Part shown: positions 17,961 through 28,572 of the stretch, one piece after another | How positions within the stretch are numbered: the stretch's first letter is position 1 | How the letters are laid out: the number at the start of each line of letters is the position of its first letter | From: Rhizobium sp. P40RR-XXII | GTDB lineage: Bacteria; Pseudomonadota; Alphaproteobacteria; Rhizobiales; Rhizobiaceae | Direction: 5' to 3' | Length of the DNA stretch: 64,000 nt | NCBI RefSeq assembly: GCF_012641405.1 | Contig: NZ_JABAII010000005.1 | Location: 124,001-188,000, forward strand | Position numbers and translations under genes: made by a program | Notes under the pieces: model-generated | What the model saw: the letters and a program-made list of their open reading frames with translations, nothing else | The model's database searches: none | Told to the model about the DNA's origin: nothing

Positions 17961-19313
17961 ATGTCCAGTCTTCCAACGATGTCCGATCTTCTGCTCAGCT
18001 ATTACGGCGATGATTTCACCGGCTCCACCGACGTCATGGAGGCCCTCGCCTCGAACGGCGTGGAGACGGCCCTCTTCCTCGGCATTCCGAGCGAGGCCAT
18101 GCTGGAGCGGTTCAAGGATTGCCGCGCCATCGGCATCGCCGGCACCAGCCGCAGCGAAACGCCGCAATGGATGGACGAGCATCTGACGCCCGCATTCAAA
18201 TGGCTCAGGAGTCTCGACGCTGCCATCTGCCATTACAAGGTCTGCTCGACCTTCGATTCCAGCCCCAAGATCGGGAACATCGGCAAGGCGATCGAGATCG
18301 GCAAGGCGCTCTTTGCACAATCCGTGGTGCCTGTTGTGGTCGGGGCGCCGCAGCTGAAGCGTTACACCGCCTTCGGCCAGCTCTTTGCGACCTATCAGGG
18401 CCAGGTCTTTCGCATCGACCGACATCCGGTCATGAGCCGGCATCCGGTCACGCCGATGGATGAGGCCGATCTGGCCGTGCATCTGAGCAAGCAGACGTCC
18501 CTCCCCGTCAGCCTCACGGATCTCGTCACGATCCGGGCAGCCAATGCCGACCTGCAGATCGATGCGCTGACGGGAGGCAATCAGGGTATCCTGCTGCTTG
18601 ACGTCGACAGTGCGGAAACGCAGGCCGCTGCGGGACACCAGCTATGGCGTCTTGCAAACAAGGGCCATGCCTTCGTCGCAGGCTCGTCCGGTGTCGAATA
18701 TGCCCTTCTCAATGCCTGGCGCAGCGAAGGTCTGATCGGAGAGAAACCGGAATTCGCAGCTCCCGGCAGCGTCGATCGCCTCGCGGTGGTTTCCGGCAGC
18801 GTATCGCCGACGACGGAACGGCAAATCCGCCGCGCCACGGCGGACGATTTTGACGGCATCGATCTCGATCCATTGGCGCTTGTCAGCGAAAATGCCGAAC
18901 AGGCGCTGGACGCAGCGGTCGCTGCGGGAATTGCCAGCCTGAAGGCCGGCCGCAGCGTCATTCTTCATACCGCGCTCGGCCCCTCCGCCGACCGCGGCGG
19001 CGACATCGACCGTATTCCCGGCGCACGGCATTGTCTCGGGCAGGCCCTCGGCACAATTTTGCGGCGGCTGATCGAACAGGAAAAGCTCGGCCGCGCCGTC
19101 ATTGCCGGCGGTGACACGTCCAGCCATGCCCTCAAGGAACTGCGTGTCGAGGCACTGACGACGCTCCTGCCATTGCCGCAGACGCCGGGCTCGCCACTGT
19201 GCACCGCCCATGGCAGCTACGCCCCCACCAACGGCCTGCAGATTGCGCTGAAGGGCGGGCAGGTCGGCACCGACGACTACTTCGCGCAGATCCGCGACGG
19301 CAGAGGGTCTTAA
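17961..19313 (+). CDS. oiaK: 3-oxo-isoapionate kinase (DUF1537 four-carbon acid sugar kinase family)
   Basis: A 450-residue kinase. The N-terminal sugar-binding domain opens with YYGDDFTGSTDVMEA, and the C-terminal nucleotide-binding domain has VVSGSVSPTT and AVIAGGDTSSHALKEL. It is five bases downstream of the RuBisCO-like gene, which is its expected partner: the kinase makes 3-oxo-isoapionate 4-phosphate and the next enzyme cleaves it. Other family members act on D-threonate, L-threonate or D-erythronate derivatives; the apnO neighbour favours the apionate assignment. Confidence 0.85.
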   Translation: MSSLPTMSDLLLSYYGDDFTGSTDVMEALASNGVETALFLGIPSEAMLERFKDCRAIGIAGTSRSETPQWMDEHLTPAFKWLRSLDAAICHYKVCSTFDSSPKIGNIGKAIEIGKALFAQSVVPVVVGAPQLKRYTAFGQLFATYQGQVFRIDRHPVMSRHPVTPMDEADLAVHLSKQTSLPVSLTDLVTIRAANADLQIDALTGGNQGILLLDVDSAETQAAAGHQLWRLANKGHAFVAGSSGVEYALLNAWRSEGLIGEKPEFAAPGSVDRLAVVSGSVSPTTERQIRRATADDFDGIDLDPLALVSENAEQALDAAVAAGIASLKAGRSVILHTALGPSADRGGDIDRIPGARHCLGQALGTILRRLIEQEKLGRAVIAGGDTSSHALKELRVEALTTLLPLPQTPGSPLCTAHGSYAPTNGLQIALKGGQVGTDDYFAQIRDGRGS

Positions 19314-19336
19314 GGGCGCCATTTTCCAGCGCATCG

Positions 19337-19364
19337 TTGGCATACTCATTGACTCATCATACCA
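19337..19364. promoter_or_regulatory. Candidate GntR operator upstream of apnO
   Basis: It starts with TTGGCATACTCATT and ends with CTCATCATACCA, i.e. the same two half-sites as upstream of oiaX, with extra bases between. A further TACCAC follows. The element is about 40 bases before the apnO start codon. Confidence 0.55.
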
Positions 19365-19403
19365 CTTGCGCTACCACACTCTGAAAGTGAACGAGGTACT
19401 AAG

Positions 19404-20231
19404 ATGACAGCAATTGCTCTTTTCGGCGCCGGAGGCAAAATGGGCTACCGGCTCGCCAAGAACCTGAAAGGCTCACGCTTCGACGTGCGCCACGTCGAGG
19501 TCAGCGATGCCGGCAAGGCGCGCCTGAAAAATGATCTTTCCGTCGATTGCGTACCTGCTGACGCCGCGCTCGATGGCGCAGACGTCGTTATCCTTGCCGT
19601 GCCTGATACGGCGATCGGCAAGGTTGCCGCCGGCATCGTCGACAAGCTCAAGCCCGGCACGATGGTCGTCGCCCTCGACGCCGCCGCCCCCTTTGCCGGC
19701 CATCTGCCGCAGCGCGACGATCTCACCTATTTCGTTACCCATCCCTGCCATCCGCCGATCTTCAACGACGAGACCGACATGCAGGCGAAGAAGGACCACT
19801 TCGGCGGCCTCTTTGCCAAGCAGCATATCGTTTCGGCCCTGATGCAAGGCCCGGAAAGCACCTATGCTCTCGGCGAGGAAATCGCCAAGGTCATCTGGGC
19901 GCCCGTCATGCGCTCGCACCGCGTCACCGTCGAACAGATGGCGATGCTGGAGCCGGGTCTTTCCGAAACGGTCTGCGCCTCGCTGCTGGTGATCATGCGC
20001 CAGGCCATGGATGAGTGCGTGGCCCGCGGCGTTCCGGCGGAAGCCGCCCGCGACTTCCTGCTCGGCCACATGAACGTACTCGGCGCCGTCATCTTCAAGG
20101 AAGTCGACGGCGTGTTCTCCGATGCCTGCAACAAGGCGATCGAATTCGGCATTCCTGCGCTGATGCGCGACGACTGGAAGAAGGTGTTCGAGCCGCAGGA
20201 AATCGCAGACAGCATCCGTCGCATCACCTGA
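19404..20231 (+). CDS. apnO: D-apionate oxidoisomerase
   Basis: A 275-residue protein with an N-terminal Rossmann fold (ALFGAGGKMGYRLAKNL) and an all-helical C-terminal domain of the 6-phosphogluconate-dehydrogenase type (EPGLSETVCASLLVIMRQAM). A histidine-rich signature THPCHPPIF follows the cofactor domain. ApnO oxidises and rearranges D-apionate to 3-oxo-isoapionate. The pairing with oiaX and oiaK supports this function over a generic reductase. It probably has its own promoter with a GntR-type operator, since it lies 90 bases after oiaK. Confidence 0.85.
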   Translation: MTAIALFGAGGKMGYRLAKNLKGSRFDVRHVEVSDAGKARLKNDLSVDCVPADAALDGADVVILAVPDTAIGKVAAGIVDKLKPGTMVVALDAAAPFAGHLPQRDDLTYFVTHPCHPPIFNDETDMQAKKDHFGGLFAKQHIVSALMQGPESTYALGEEIAKVIWAPVMRSHRVTVEQMAMLEPGLSETVCASLLVIMRQAMDECVARGVPAEAARDFLLGHMNVLGAVIFKEVDGVFSDACNKAIEFGIPALMRDDWKKVFEPQEIADSIRRIT

Positions 20232-21251
<1,020 letters not shown>

Positions 21252-21269
21252 TGGCGGACCAGCTAGGTT

Positions 21270-21296
21270 GGAGGGCGCGGGAAAACCGCGCTCTCC
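21270..21296 (+). other. Stem-loop just after the sugar-binding-protein gene
   Basis: GGAGGGCGCGG pairs with CCGCGCTCTCC (one G-T pair) around a GAAAA loop, about 20 bases beyond the stop codon. Such structures commonly protect binding-protein mRNA from 3' decay and cut down read-through into the rest of the operon. Confidence 0.6.
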
Positions 21297-21329
21297 GAAT
21301 GTTTTTCCTGCGAGATCGAGGTGCATTGC

Positions 21330-21974
21330 ATGTTGAGGATCAGAGGCGCGCTCGTGGCCTTTGTTTTGGCCGCGGCATTGCCCGGCTGCAAGATTATCAA
21401 GACACCGACGCCCGAGGAGAAAGCGGCGCAGGCGGCAAAGGGTGCCTTCGATCCAGCGGCGAAGGTCGAGGCGATCTGGCAATCCCAGGTACTGCCCGGC
21501 ATCGAGAAGCGCGCCAGCGACATCAAGACGGTATTGCAGGCCGTAGCATCGAACCCGGATGATGCCGGGGCGAAATACGGAAATCCGCGGAAACAGGCTT
21601 CATCGCCCTGGACCTATGCCGTCAAGTTGAGCGGCAAGATCGTCGCTGCCGACACTGCCTCCCGTGCAGGCACGCTCGATGTTGATGTGGATGGCGACGG
21701 CAAGGCGGACGCGAAGGTACAGATCGGCCCGGCGATCCGCGGCACAGCGCTGCGCGACGCGCTGGATTTTCTGGACTTCAATGAATTCAGGAACCAGATC
21801 GAATGGGCTCAGTTCGGCAAAGCCTTCAATGAGAAGGCGAACTCATCCTTTCTGGCGGCCCTGCCCCGGAACGGGCTGACCGGAAAGACGATCACGGTAA
21901 CGGGTGCCTTTCCGCTGCCCCCATCCGGTCAGCTTCCCCTGATCACACCTTCGGCCCTGACATTGGGGCAATGA
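21330..21974 (+). CDS. DUF2291 family lipoprotein of a sugar transport operon
   Basis: About 214 residues with a lipoprotein signal ending in the lipobox ALPGC. Thereafter come a helical KTPTPEEKAAQAAKG stretch and a beta-rich region with VDVDGDGKADAKVQ. DUF2291 proteins occur repeatedly between the binding-protein and ATPase genes of CUT2 sugar transporters, but their role is not known. Start at 21330 (GAGG eight bases upstream). Its stop overlaps the ATPase start. Confidence 0.8.
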   Translation: MLRIRGALVAFVLAAALPGCKIIKTPTPEEKAAQAAKGAFDPAAKVEAIWQSQVLPGIEKRASDIKTVLQAVASNPDDAGAKYGNPRKQASSPWTYAVKLSGKIVAADTASRAGTLDVDVDGDGKADAKVQIGPAIRGTALRDALDFLDFNEFRNQIEWAQFGKAFNEKANSSFLAALPRNGLTGKTITVTGAFPLPPSGQLPLITPSALTLGQ

Positions 21975-23524
21975 CCATGAGCGAAACGCCAAGCAACGAC
22001 ATCATCCTGCGCCTGGAGGACGTTTCCAAGGTCTATTCCGGCATTGTCGCCGTCAAGCACGCTAATCTCGAGCTGCATCGCGGCGCGGTCAACGTGCTCG
22101 TCGGCGAAAACGGCGCCGGCAAGTCTACCCTGATGAAGATCATCGCAGGCGTCGAGCGACCGACGTCGGGCCGCATCTTGCTTGAGGGCGAGGAGGTTTC
22201 GTTCGATAGCCCGGCCAGCGCGCAAGCTCGTGGCATAGGCATGATCTTCCAGGAGCTCAATCTCTTCGGCAACATGACGGTGGCCGAAAACATCTTTGCC
22301 ACGCGGGAAATCACCCGCGCCGTCTTCGGTATCGATCACAAGGCGCAGATCGTAAAAGCCAACGAGTTTCTGGATCGGCTGGATGCCGGCATAGGCGCCG
22401 AAACCATGGTCGAGGACCTGCCGATCGGGCAGCAGCAGCTTGTCGAGATCGCCAAGGCCATCTCTCTCGATGCCCGCATCCTGATCATGGACGAGCCGAC
22501 ATCGGCGCTGTCGGCGGCGGAAGTCGACATTCTGTTCAAGGTCATCGCGGAGTTGAAGGCTCAGGGCGTTGCGATCGTCTATATTTCGCACCGGCTGGAA
22601 GAGCTGATGCGGATCGGCGACCACATCACCGTCCTGCGCGACGGGCAGATCACCGGCCATGCCATGGTTCGTGATATCGACACGAAATGGATCGTCCGGT
22701 CGATGATCGGATCCGATGCCAAGGATTTCGCCAGGGACGGAGGCCATGCGATCGGCGAGGAGGCCTTCCGCGCCGAGGAGATCAGCCTGCCGAGACGCAC
22801 GGGCGGCCTCGCCGTCGATCATGTCTCGCTGTCGGTGCGCGCCGGCGAAATCCTCGGCATCTACGGCCTGATGGGTGCCGGGCGCAGCGAATTCTTCGAA
22901 TGCGTGATGGGTCGGCATACGCATTCGACCGGGCGGATCTATATCGACGGCATCGAGGTCCGCGCACGCGACACCACCCGGCGCATCCGGCGCGGCCTGG
23001 CGCTGATCCCCGAGGATCGGCAGCGCGAAGGGCTGGTGCAGGTATTATCCATCGCCAGCAACCTGACGCTTGCAAGCCTTGGGCGTTTCGCCCGGCTGCT
23101 TTTCCATATCGATCCGGGCGCCGAAAAGAACGCCATCCGCGACATGATCCGCGATCTTTCCATCAAGGCGCCCAATCCCGATTTCGAGGTCACCTCCATG
23201 TCCGGCGGCAACCAGCAGAAGGTCGTGATCGGCAAGGCGCTCATGACCGACCCGAAGGTGCTTTTGATGGACGAGCCGAGCCGCGGCATCGATGTCGGCG
23301 CCAAGGCCGATGTCTTCCGCACCATGCGCCGGCTCGCCGGCAAGGGCCTGGCTATCTTGTTTTCAACTTCGGACCTTGAAGAGGTCATGGCTCTTTCGGA
23401 TCGCATCGCAGTACTCAGCAACGGCAAGCTCGTGACCGTTCTCGACCGAAGCGAAGCGACGGAGGAGGCCATCATCGCGGCATCCGCCAAGGGACATGGA
23501 CATACAGGGAAACTCGCGTCATGA
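21971..23524 (+). CDS. Dual-domain sugar ABC transporter ATPase (RbsA-like)
   Basis: A 517-residue protein with two ABC domains. The first has Walker A GENGAGKST, signature region LPIGQQQL and Walker B ILIMDEPTSAL. The second has a degenerate Walker A (GLMGAGRSE), an intact signature MSGGNQQK and Walker B LLMDEPSRGIDVGAK. This is the normal RbsA/MglA arrangement. It energises the permease encoded next (four-base overlap). Confidence 0.93.
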   Translation: MTMSETPSNDIILRLEDVSKVYSGIVAVKHANLELHRGAVNVLVGENGAGKSTLMKIIAGVERPTSGRILLEGEEVSFDSPASAQARGIGMIFQELNLFGNMTVAENIFATREITRAVFGIDHKAQIVKANEFLDRLDAGIGAETMVEDLPIGQQQLVEIAKAISLDARILIMDEPTSALSAAEVDILFKVIAELKAQGVAIVYISHRLEELMRIGDHITVLRDGQITGHAMVRDIDTKWIVRSMIGSDAKDFARDGGHAIGEEAFRAEEISLPRRTGGLAVDHVSLSVRAGEILGIYGLMGAGRSEFFECVMGRHTHSTGRIYIDGIEVRARDTTRRIRRGLALIPEDRQREGLVQVLSIASNLTLASLGRFARLLFHIDPGAEKNAIRDMIRDLSIKAPNPDFEVTSMSGGNQQKVVIGKALMTDPKVLLMDEPSRGIDVGAKADVFRTMRRLAGKGLAILFSTSDLEEVMALSDRIAVLSNGKLVTVLDRSEATEEAIIAASAKGHGHTGKLAS

Positions 23525-24585
23525 CGGCAGATACGTCCTCCGGCCTCGCGGCCAATCGCTCGAACGGTTCCGTTCTCCTGACGCTGATGAAGCTCAGGAC
23601 CTTCATTGCGCTGTTTGCCGTCATCATCTTCTTTGCGATCTTCGCACCGAATTTCACCTCGACCGCCAACATCATCCTGATGTCGAAGCATGTCGCGCTC
23701 AATGCCTTTCTGGCCATGGGCATGACCTTCGTGATCGTCACCGGCGGGATCGATCTTTCGGTCGGTTCGATCGTCGGCCTTTGCGGCATGATGGCAGGCG
23801 CCCTCATCCTCAACGGCGTCGAATTGCCGATCGGATATACTGTCTATTTCAACATCTACGAGATCATCCTCATCACGCTGGCCGTCGGGCTATTGATCGG
23901 CCTCATCAATGGCCTGCTCATCACCAAGCTCAATGTCGCGCCCTTCATCGCCACGCTCGGAACGCTCTATATCGCCCGCGGCCTCGCGCTTCTGTCTTCG
24001 GACGGGCAAACCTTCCCGAACCTGGTCGGGCGGCCGGAATACGATACGACGGGCTTCGAGGTCTTCGGCGCCGGCCGCCTGCTCGGCCTTCCCGTCTCCA
24101 TCTGGATCCTGATCGTGCTGGCCCTCGCCGCCGCCTATGTCGCCCGCTCGACACCGATCGGCCGGCACATCTTCGCCGTCGGCGGAAACGAGCGCGCCGC
24201 ACGCATGTCCGGCATCCGCGTCGATGTGGTCAAGATCTTCGTCTATATGTTCTCGGGGCTCTGCGCCGCCATCGTCGGTATCGTCATATCATCGGAACTG
24301 ATGGCGGCACATCCGGCAACCGGCGAAAGCTTCGAGCTGAATGCGATCGCAGCAGCCGTGCTCGGCGGCACCTCCATGTCGGGCGGACGCGGCACCATCG
24401 GCGGGACGATCATCGGCGCCTTCGTCATCGGCATTCTTTCGGACGGCCTTGTGATGATGGGCGTATCTTCCTTCTGGCAGATGGTCATCAAGGGGCTGGT
24501 CATCATCATCGCGGTGGTCGTGGATCAGGCGCAACGGCGCCTCCAGCAGCGCGTAACTCTCATGCAGATGGCAAAGGCAAGCTGA
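23521..24585 (+). CDS. Sugar ABC transporter permease (RbsC-like)
   Basis: A 354-residue CUT2 permease with about ten hydrophobic helices. Family motifs include [52 protein letters not shown] and AAAVLGGTSMSGGRGTIGGT. It overlaps the ATPase gene by four bases and is followed after one base by apsD. Confidence 0.93.
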   Translation: MTADTSSGLAANRSNGSVLLTLMKLRTFIALFAVIIFFAIFAPNFTSTANIILMSKHVALNAFLAMGMTFVIVTGGIDLSVGSIVGLCGMMAGALILNGVELPIGYTVYFNIYEIILITLAVGLLIGLINGLLITKLNVAPFIATLGTLYIARGLALLSSDGQTFPNLVGRPEYDTTGFEVFGAGRLLGLPVSIWILIVLALAAAYVARSTPIGRHIFAVGGNERAARMSGIRVDVVKIFVYMFSGLCAAIVGIVISSELMAAHPATGESFELNAIAAAVLGGTSMSGGRGTIGGTIIGAFVIGILSDGLVMMGVSSFWQMVIKGLVIIIAVVVDQAQRRLQQRVTLMQMAKAS

Positions 24586-24586
24586 A

Positions 24587-25621
24587 ATGGCAGAACTTAA
24601 GGGCGCGTTGATCGGTTGTGGCTTCTTCGCGATCAATCAGATGCACGCGTGGCAGGACATCAAAGGTGCCAGCATCGTCGCGATCTGCGACCGCGACCCG
24701 GAGCGGCTGAAGATCGTCGGCGACCAATTCGGCATCGAGCGCCGCTATGCGGACGCCGCCGCCATGTTTGCCGATGGTGGATTCGATTTCGTCGACATCG
24801 CAACGACGGTGCAAAGCCATCGCGCTTTGGTGGAAATGGCTGCCTCCCACAAGATCCCGGCCATCTGCCAGAAGCCGTTCGCAAAGACGCTGAGCGACGC
24901 CAAGGCAATGGTCGCAGTCTGCGCGCAGGCCGGCGTGCCGCTGATGGTGCATGAAAATTTCCGCTGGCAAACACCCATACAGGCCGTCAAGACCGTCCTG
25001 CGGTCGGGTGTGATCGGCGAGCCCTTCTGGGGCCGCTTCTCGTTCCGCTCCGGCTACGACGTCTTCTCAGGTCAGCCCTATCTGGCCGCAGGCGAGCGCT
25101 TCATCATCGAGGATCTCGGCATCCACACGCTCGACATCGCCCGCTTCATCCTCGGCGACGTCGCCTCGTTGACCGCCCGCACCAAGCGGGTCAATCCGAA
25201 GATCAAGGGCGAGGATGTCGCCACGATCCTGCTCGATCACGAGAACGGCGCGACATCGATCGTCGATGTCAGTTATGCCTCCAAGCTTGCGACCGAACCC
25301 TTTCCGGAGACGCTGATCGAGCTCGACGGCGCGCGGGGTACCATTCGGCTCTCACAGGGCTATCGTCTTGAGGTCAACGGCCCGGCTGGCGTGACCATCA
25401 CGGATGCCGCGCCGCAGCTTCTGCCCTGGGCCTCCCGTCCCTGGCACAATATCCAGGAGAGCGTTCTCGCGATCCAGCAGCATTGGACCGACCGCCTTGC
25501 CAATGGCGTCGAGACCTCCACGTCAGGTGCTGACAATCTCAAGACTTTCGCACTTGTCGAGGCCGCCTATGAGAGTGCGGCCAGCAAGCGTCCGGTCGAT
25601 ATCGGGGCGATGTTGCGATGA
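24587..25621 (+). CDS. apsD: D-apiose dehydrogenase (Gfo/Idh/MocA family)
   Basis: A 344-residue NAD-dependent dehydrogenase. The Rossmann domain starts with IGCGFFAINQMHAW; the conserved EKP motif appears as QKPFAKT, keeping the lysine; and the catalytic histidine region EDLGIHTLDIARFIL is present. ApsD oxidises D-apiose to D-apionolactone. The assignment relies on its place between the CUT2 transporter and the lactonase gene. Without that context I would call it only a Gfo/Idh/MocA oxidoreductase. It overlaps apnL by four bases. Confidence 0.82.
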   Translation: MAELKGALIGCGFFAINQMHAWQDIKGASIVAICDRDPERLKIVGDQFGIERRYADAAAMFADGGFDFVDIATTVQSHRALVEMAASHKIPAICQKPFAKTLSDAKAMVAVCAQAGVPLMVHENFRWQTPIQAVKTVLRSGVIGEPFWGRFSFRSGYDVFSGQPYLAAGERFIIEDLGIHTLDIARFILGDVASLTARTKRVNPKIKGEDVATILLDHENGATSIVDVSYASKLATEPFPETLIELDGARGTIRLSQGYRLEVNGPAGVTITDAAPQLLPWASRPWHNIQESVLAIQQHWTDRLANGVETSTSGADNLKTFALVEAAYESAASKRPVDIGAMLR

Positions 25622-27495
25622 CGACCGGGATCGATCCGTTCCAGCTCTACGGCACGCGCGAGGCTGAAACGCCGCCGGTGCGGCTGACATCGGGCAGGCT
25701 CGAGGTCGACTTCAAGGACGGTAATCTCCGGGCCATTCGTTATGACGGCGCCGAAGTCCTGCGGGCCGTTTCCTACCTGGTTCGCGACCGCGATTGGGGC
25801 ACCTATGCACCGGATATCGACGACCTGCGGATCAATCAGCATCAGGATGGCTTTTTCGTCAGCTATATCGCGCGTTGCGCAGGCCCTGAAAATACCGAAC
25901 TCGCAATCGACGTTCGGATAGCCGCTGAGGCTGATGAAGCCCTGACCTTCGAAGCGATAGCGCTCTCGATGACCGGCTTCGAAACCAACCGTTGCGGCTT
26001 CTGCATCCTGCATCCGATCGTCGGCGTTGCCGGCATGCCCGTATCGGTCGAGCACGTCGATGGCAGCCGAAGGAACACGCATTTCCCTGACCTTATCGAG
26101 CCCTGGCAGCCCTTTAAGGACATGCGGGCGATTACGCATAGCGTGGCGTCCAACGTGACAGCCGAGTGCCGCATGGAAGGCGACACTTTCGAAATGGAAG
26201 ACCAGCGCAACTGGTCGGATGCCTCCTACAAGACCTATGTTCGCCCGCTGGCCCTGCCTTGGCCCTATCGAATTCCAGCCGGCGAGCCGATGCGGCAGCG
26301 CATCGTTCTCACCATAGGGGACATGCGACGTTCGCCACCCTCTTTTTCCCATAGTTCAGATGCAGCGATCGCGTTAAGCCCGGGAACAAAATCCGGCACC
26401 ATGCCGTCCATCGGCCTTGTCGTTACACCCGAAGAAGCGGATGCGGCGCGGGCCGCGCGCGACCGGCTGGCAGAGATTGCACCGCAGGAGCTGCTCTTCC
26501 ACTTCGATCCGAATGTCGGCCACGGCGCTGACGCCTTCGAACGCTTCGCCGCCGTTGCCGCGCTTCATGCCGGCAAATCGACGCTGGAAATCGCGTTGCC
26601 CTGCCGCCAGGCGCCGCTTGTCGAGGCACGGCAAATAGCAGGCTGGATGCGAGCGGCCGATTTCAAACCTGATGCGATCGTGATCTCCCCTTCGGTCGAC
26701 CGACAATCGACGCCGCCGGGCAGCAAATGGCCCGAGTGCCCGCCTCTTGAGGAGATCTATGCCGCCGCGCGGGCCGCCTTCCCCGATGTGCGCCTCGGCG
26801 GCGGCATGCTGAGCTATTTCACCGAACTCAATCGCAAACGGGTGCCCGCCGACACTCTCGATTTCATCACCCATTGCACCAATCCCATCGTGCATGCGGC
26901 CGACGATCTCAGCGTCATGCAGACGCTGGAAGCACTGCCATTCATCACCCGTTCCGTGCGCGCCATCTACGGAGATAAGCCCTACCGTATCGGCCCCTCC
27001 ACCATACCGATGCGGCAGAACCCCTATGGCAGCCGGACGATGGACAATCCCCACGGCCGCCGCATCGCCATGGCCAATGCCGATCCCCGGCACAATGCCC
27101 GTTTCGGAGAAGCCTTTGCGCTTGGCTACGCCGCCTGCGTCCTCGATGCCGGATTGGAATGCCTGACACTGTCGGCACTGACCGGTTCTTTCGGGCTGAT
27201 TGCTGGGGAGAACGAACCATCATCGGCAGGAACCACACGACCGCTCTTCAACGTGGTCTCGACCTTGTCCCGCCTCGCGGGCCAGCAATGGCATGAGTGC
27301 CTGTCGTCCGATCCGACCGCGGTACTGGCCTTCATCACCGCGCAGTCCAACGGATCGCGGTCGCTCCATTTGGTCAACATCACACCCATCTCTCAGCTGG
27401 TGGAGCTGGGGAAACTCCGCCTCACGGAACAGACCGGAAATAACAGGCTCATGCTGGATGCCTATAGCGCTGTTTCGGCGATCTTGATGGATTGA
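25618..27495 (+). CDS. apnL: D-apionate lactonase
   Basis: A 625-residue cytoplasmic protein with no signal peptide and no domain that I can name by motif. It has a beta-rich N-terminal half (residues about 1-250) and a second half with repeated barrel-like segments such as LLFHFDPNVGHGADAFERF and FPDVRLGGGMLSYFTELNRK. Its size and its place right after apsD (four-base overlap) fit ApnL, which opens D-apionolactone to D-apionate for apnO. The catalytic residues are not visible to me. Confidence 0.75.
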   Translation: MTTGIDPFQLYGTREAETPPVRLTSGRLEVDFKDGNLRAIRYDGAEVLRAVSYLVRDRDWGTYAPDIDDLRINQHQDGFFVSYIARCAGPENTELAIDVRIAAEADEALTFEAIALSMTGFETNRCGFCILHPIVGVAGMPVSVEHVDGSRRNTHFPDLIEPWQPFKDMRAITHSVASNVTAECRMEGDTFEMEDQRNWSDASYKTYVRPLALPWPYRIPAGEPMRQRIVLTIGDMRRSPPSFSHSSDAAIALSPGTKSGTMPSIGLVVTPEEADAARAARDRLAEIAPQELLFHFDPNVGHGADAFERFAAVAALHAGKSTLEIALPCRQAPLVEARQIAGWMRAADFKPDAIVISPSVDRQSTPPGSKWPECPPLEEIYAAARAAFPDVRLGGGMLSYFTELNRKRVPADTLDFITHCTNPIVHAADDLSVMQTLEALPFITRSVRAIYGDKPYRIGPSTIPMRQNPYGSRTMDNPHGRRIAMANADPRHNARFGEAFALGYAACVLDAGLECLTLSALTGSFGLIAGENEPSSAGTTRPLFNVVSTLSRLAGQQWHECLSSDPTAVLAFITAQSNGSRSLHLVNITPISQLVELGKLRLTEQTGNNRLMLDAYSAVSAILMD

Positions 27496-27515
27496 CCTTC
27501 GATCGCAGACGCGCA

Positions 27516-27529
27516 TGTTAGTCCTAACA
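27516..27529. promoter_or_regulatory. Perfect inverted repeat upstream of the dhaK-like gene
   Basis: TGTTAG-TC-CTAACA lies about 25 bases before the GTG start. It is a candidate operator and differs from the ATACCA-type sites elsewhere in the locus. Confidence 0.5.
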
Positions 27530-27552
27530 ATCGCAATGATTTGGAGGACTGC

Positions 27553-28572
27553 GTGAAGACGAAGAAGCTGATCAACGAAGGTGCGGCCGCCGTGGATGAG
27601 ATGCTGGCCGGGATATTGGCAGCCCATCCGCGTCATCTCCACGCCGTTGACGGTTCGCCGCGCTCGATCGTGGCGAACCATGGCCCACGAACCGGCAAGG
27701 TCGGCCTGGTCATCGGCGGCGGATCCGGGCATGAGCCGACATTTCTCGGATTCGTCGGCAAAGGGCTGGCCGATGCTGCCGCCATCGGGAACGTCTTTGC
27801 CTCGCCGCCGCCCGATCCGATCATCGAATGCGCCAAGGCCGTCGATGGCGGTGTCGGCGTGCTGTTCATGTACGGCAACTATGCCGGCGATGTGATGAAC
27901 TTCGACATGGCGGCGGAAATGCTTGCCATGGACGATATAGAGGTGCGTACCGTGCTGACGACGGACGACATCGCGTCCGCACCGGTCGATCAGACGGAAC
28001 GCCGCCGGGGCGTTGCCGGCAACGTCTTCATCTTCAAGGCGGCGGGTGCGGCCTGCGATCTGATGTACGGTTTCGACGAGGTCGAACGAGTGGCGCGCTG
28101 GGCGAATGAACGAACCTATACAATGGGCGTTGCGCTTTCGCCGTGCTCTCTACCACAGACACGCAAGCCGAATTTCGAGATCGGTGCCGACGAGATGGAA
28201 ATCGGCATGGGCATCCACGGCGAGCCCGGCGTCGCCCGCGGACCGATGCGATCGGCGGACGAGGTGACGAACGAACTCGTCGGCAAGATCCTCGACGAGA
28301 TGAAGCCGGCTCGCGGTGACCGGGTCGCCGTGCTCGTCAACTCGCTCGGCTCGACGCCGCTCATGGAGCTCTACATCATGATGCGCAAGCTCAAGGTGAT
28401 GCTCGACGACGCAGGCCTTATCATCCATCTGTCGCTGGTCGGCAATTATTGCACGTCGCTGGAGATGGCCGGCGCCTCGATCACGCTCATGCATCTGGAC
28501 GAGGAACTGCAGCGGCTGATCGACCATCCCTGCGATTGCGCCATGTTCCGTTCCGGCGAGGCCCTGTCATGA
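27553..28572 (+). CDS. Dihydroxyacetone kinase DhaK-type subunit
   Basis: A 339-residue protein with the DhaK fold. Its motifs are GLVIGGGSGHEPTFLGFVGKG (split as GGGSGHEPTF and LGFVGKGL), TYGNYAGDVMNF-like MYGNYAGDVMNFDMA, and GMGIHGEPG with the histidine that binds dihydroxyacetone as a hemiaminal. I prefer GTG at 27553 (GGAGG five bases upstream) over a TTG at 27541. No PTS-type DhaM gene is nearby, so an ATP-dependent two-subunit kinase is possible. Related enzymes phosphorylate erythrulose, so the true substrate here may be a ketose other than dihydroxyacetone. Confidence 0.85.
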   Translation: MKTKKLINEGAAAVDEMLAGILAAHPRHLHAVDGSPRSIVANHGPRTGKVGLVIGGGSGHEPTFLGFVGKGLADAAAIGNVFASPPPDPIIECAKAVDGGVGVLFMYGNYAGDVMNFDMAAEMLAMDDIEVRTVLTTDDIASAPVDQTERRRGVAGNVFIFKAAGAACDLMYGFDEVERVARWANERTYTMGVALSPCSLPQTRKPNFEIGADEMEIGMGIHGEPGVARGPMRSADEVTNELVGKILDEMKPARGDRVAVLVNSLGSTPLMELYIMMRKLKVMLDDAGLIIHLSLVGNYCTSLEMAGASITLMHLDEELQRLIDHPCDCAMFRSGEALS

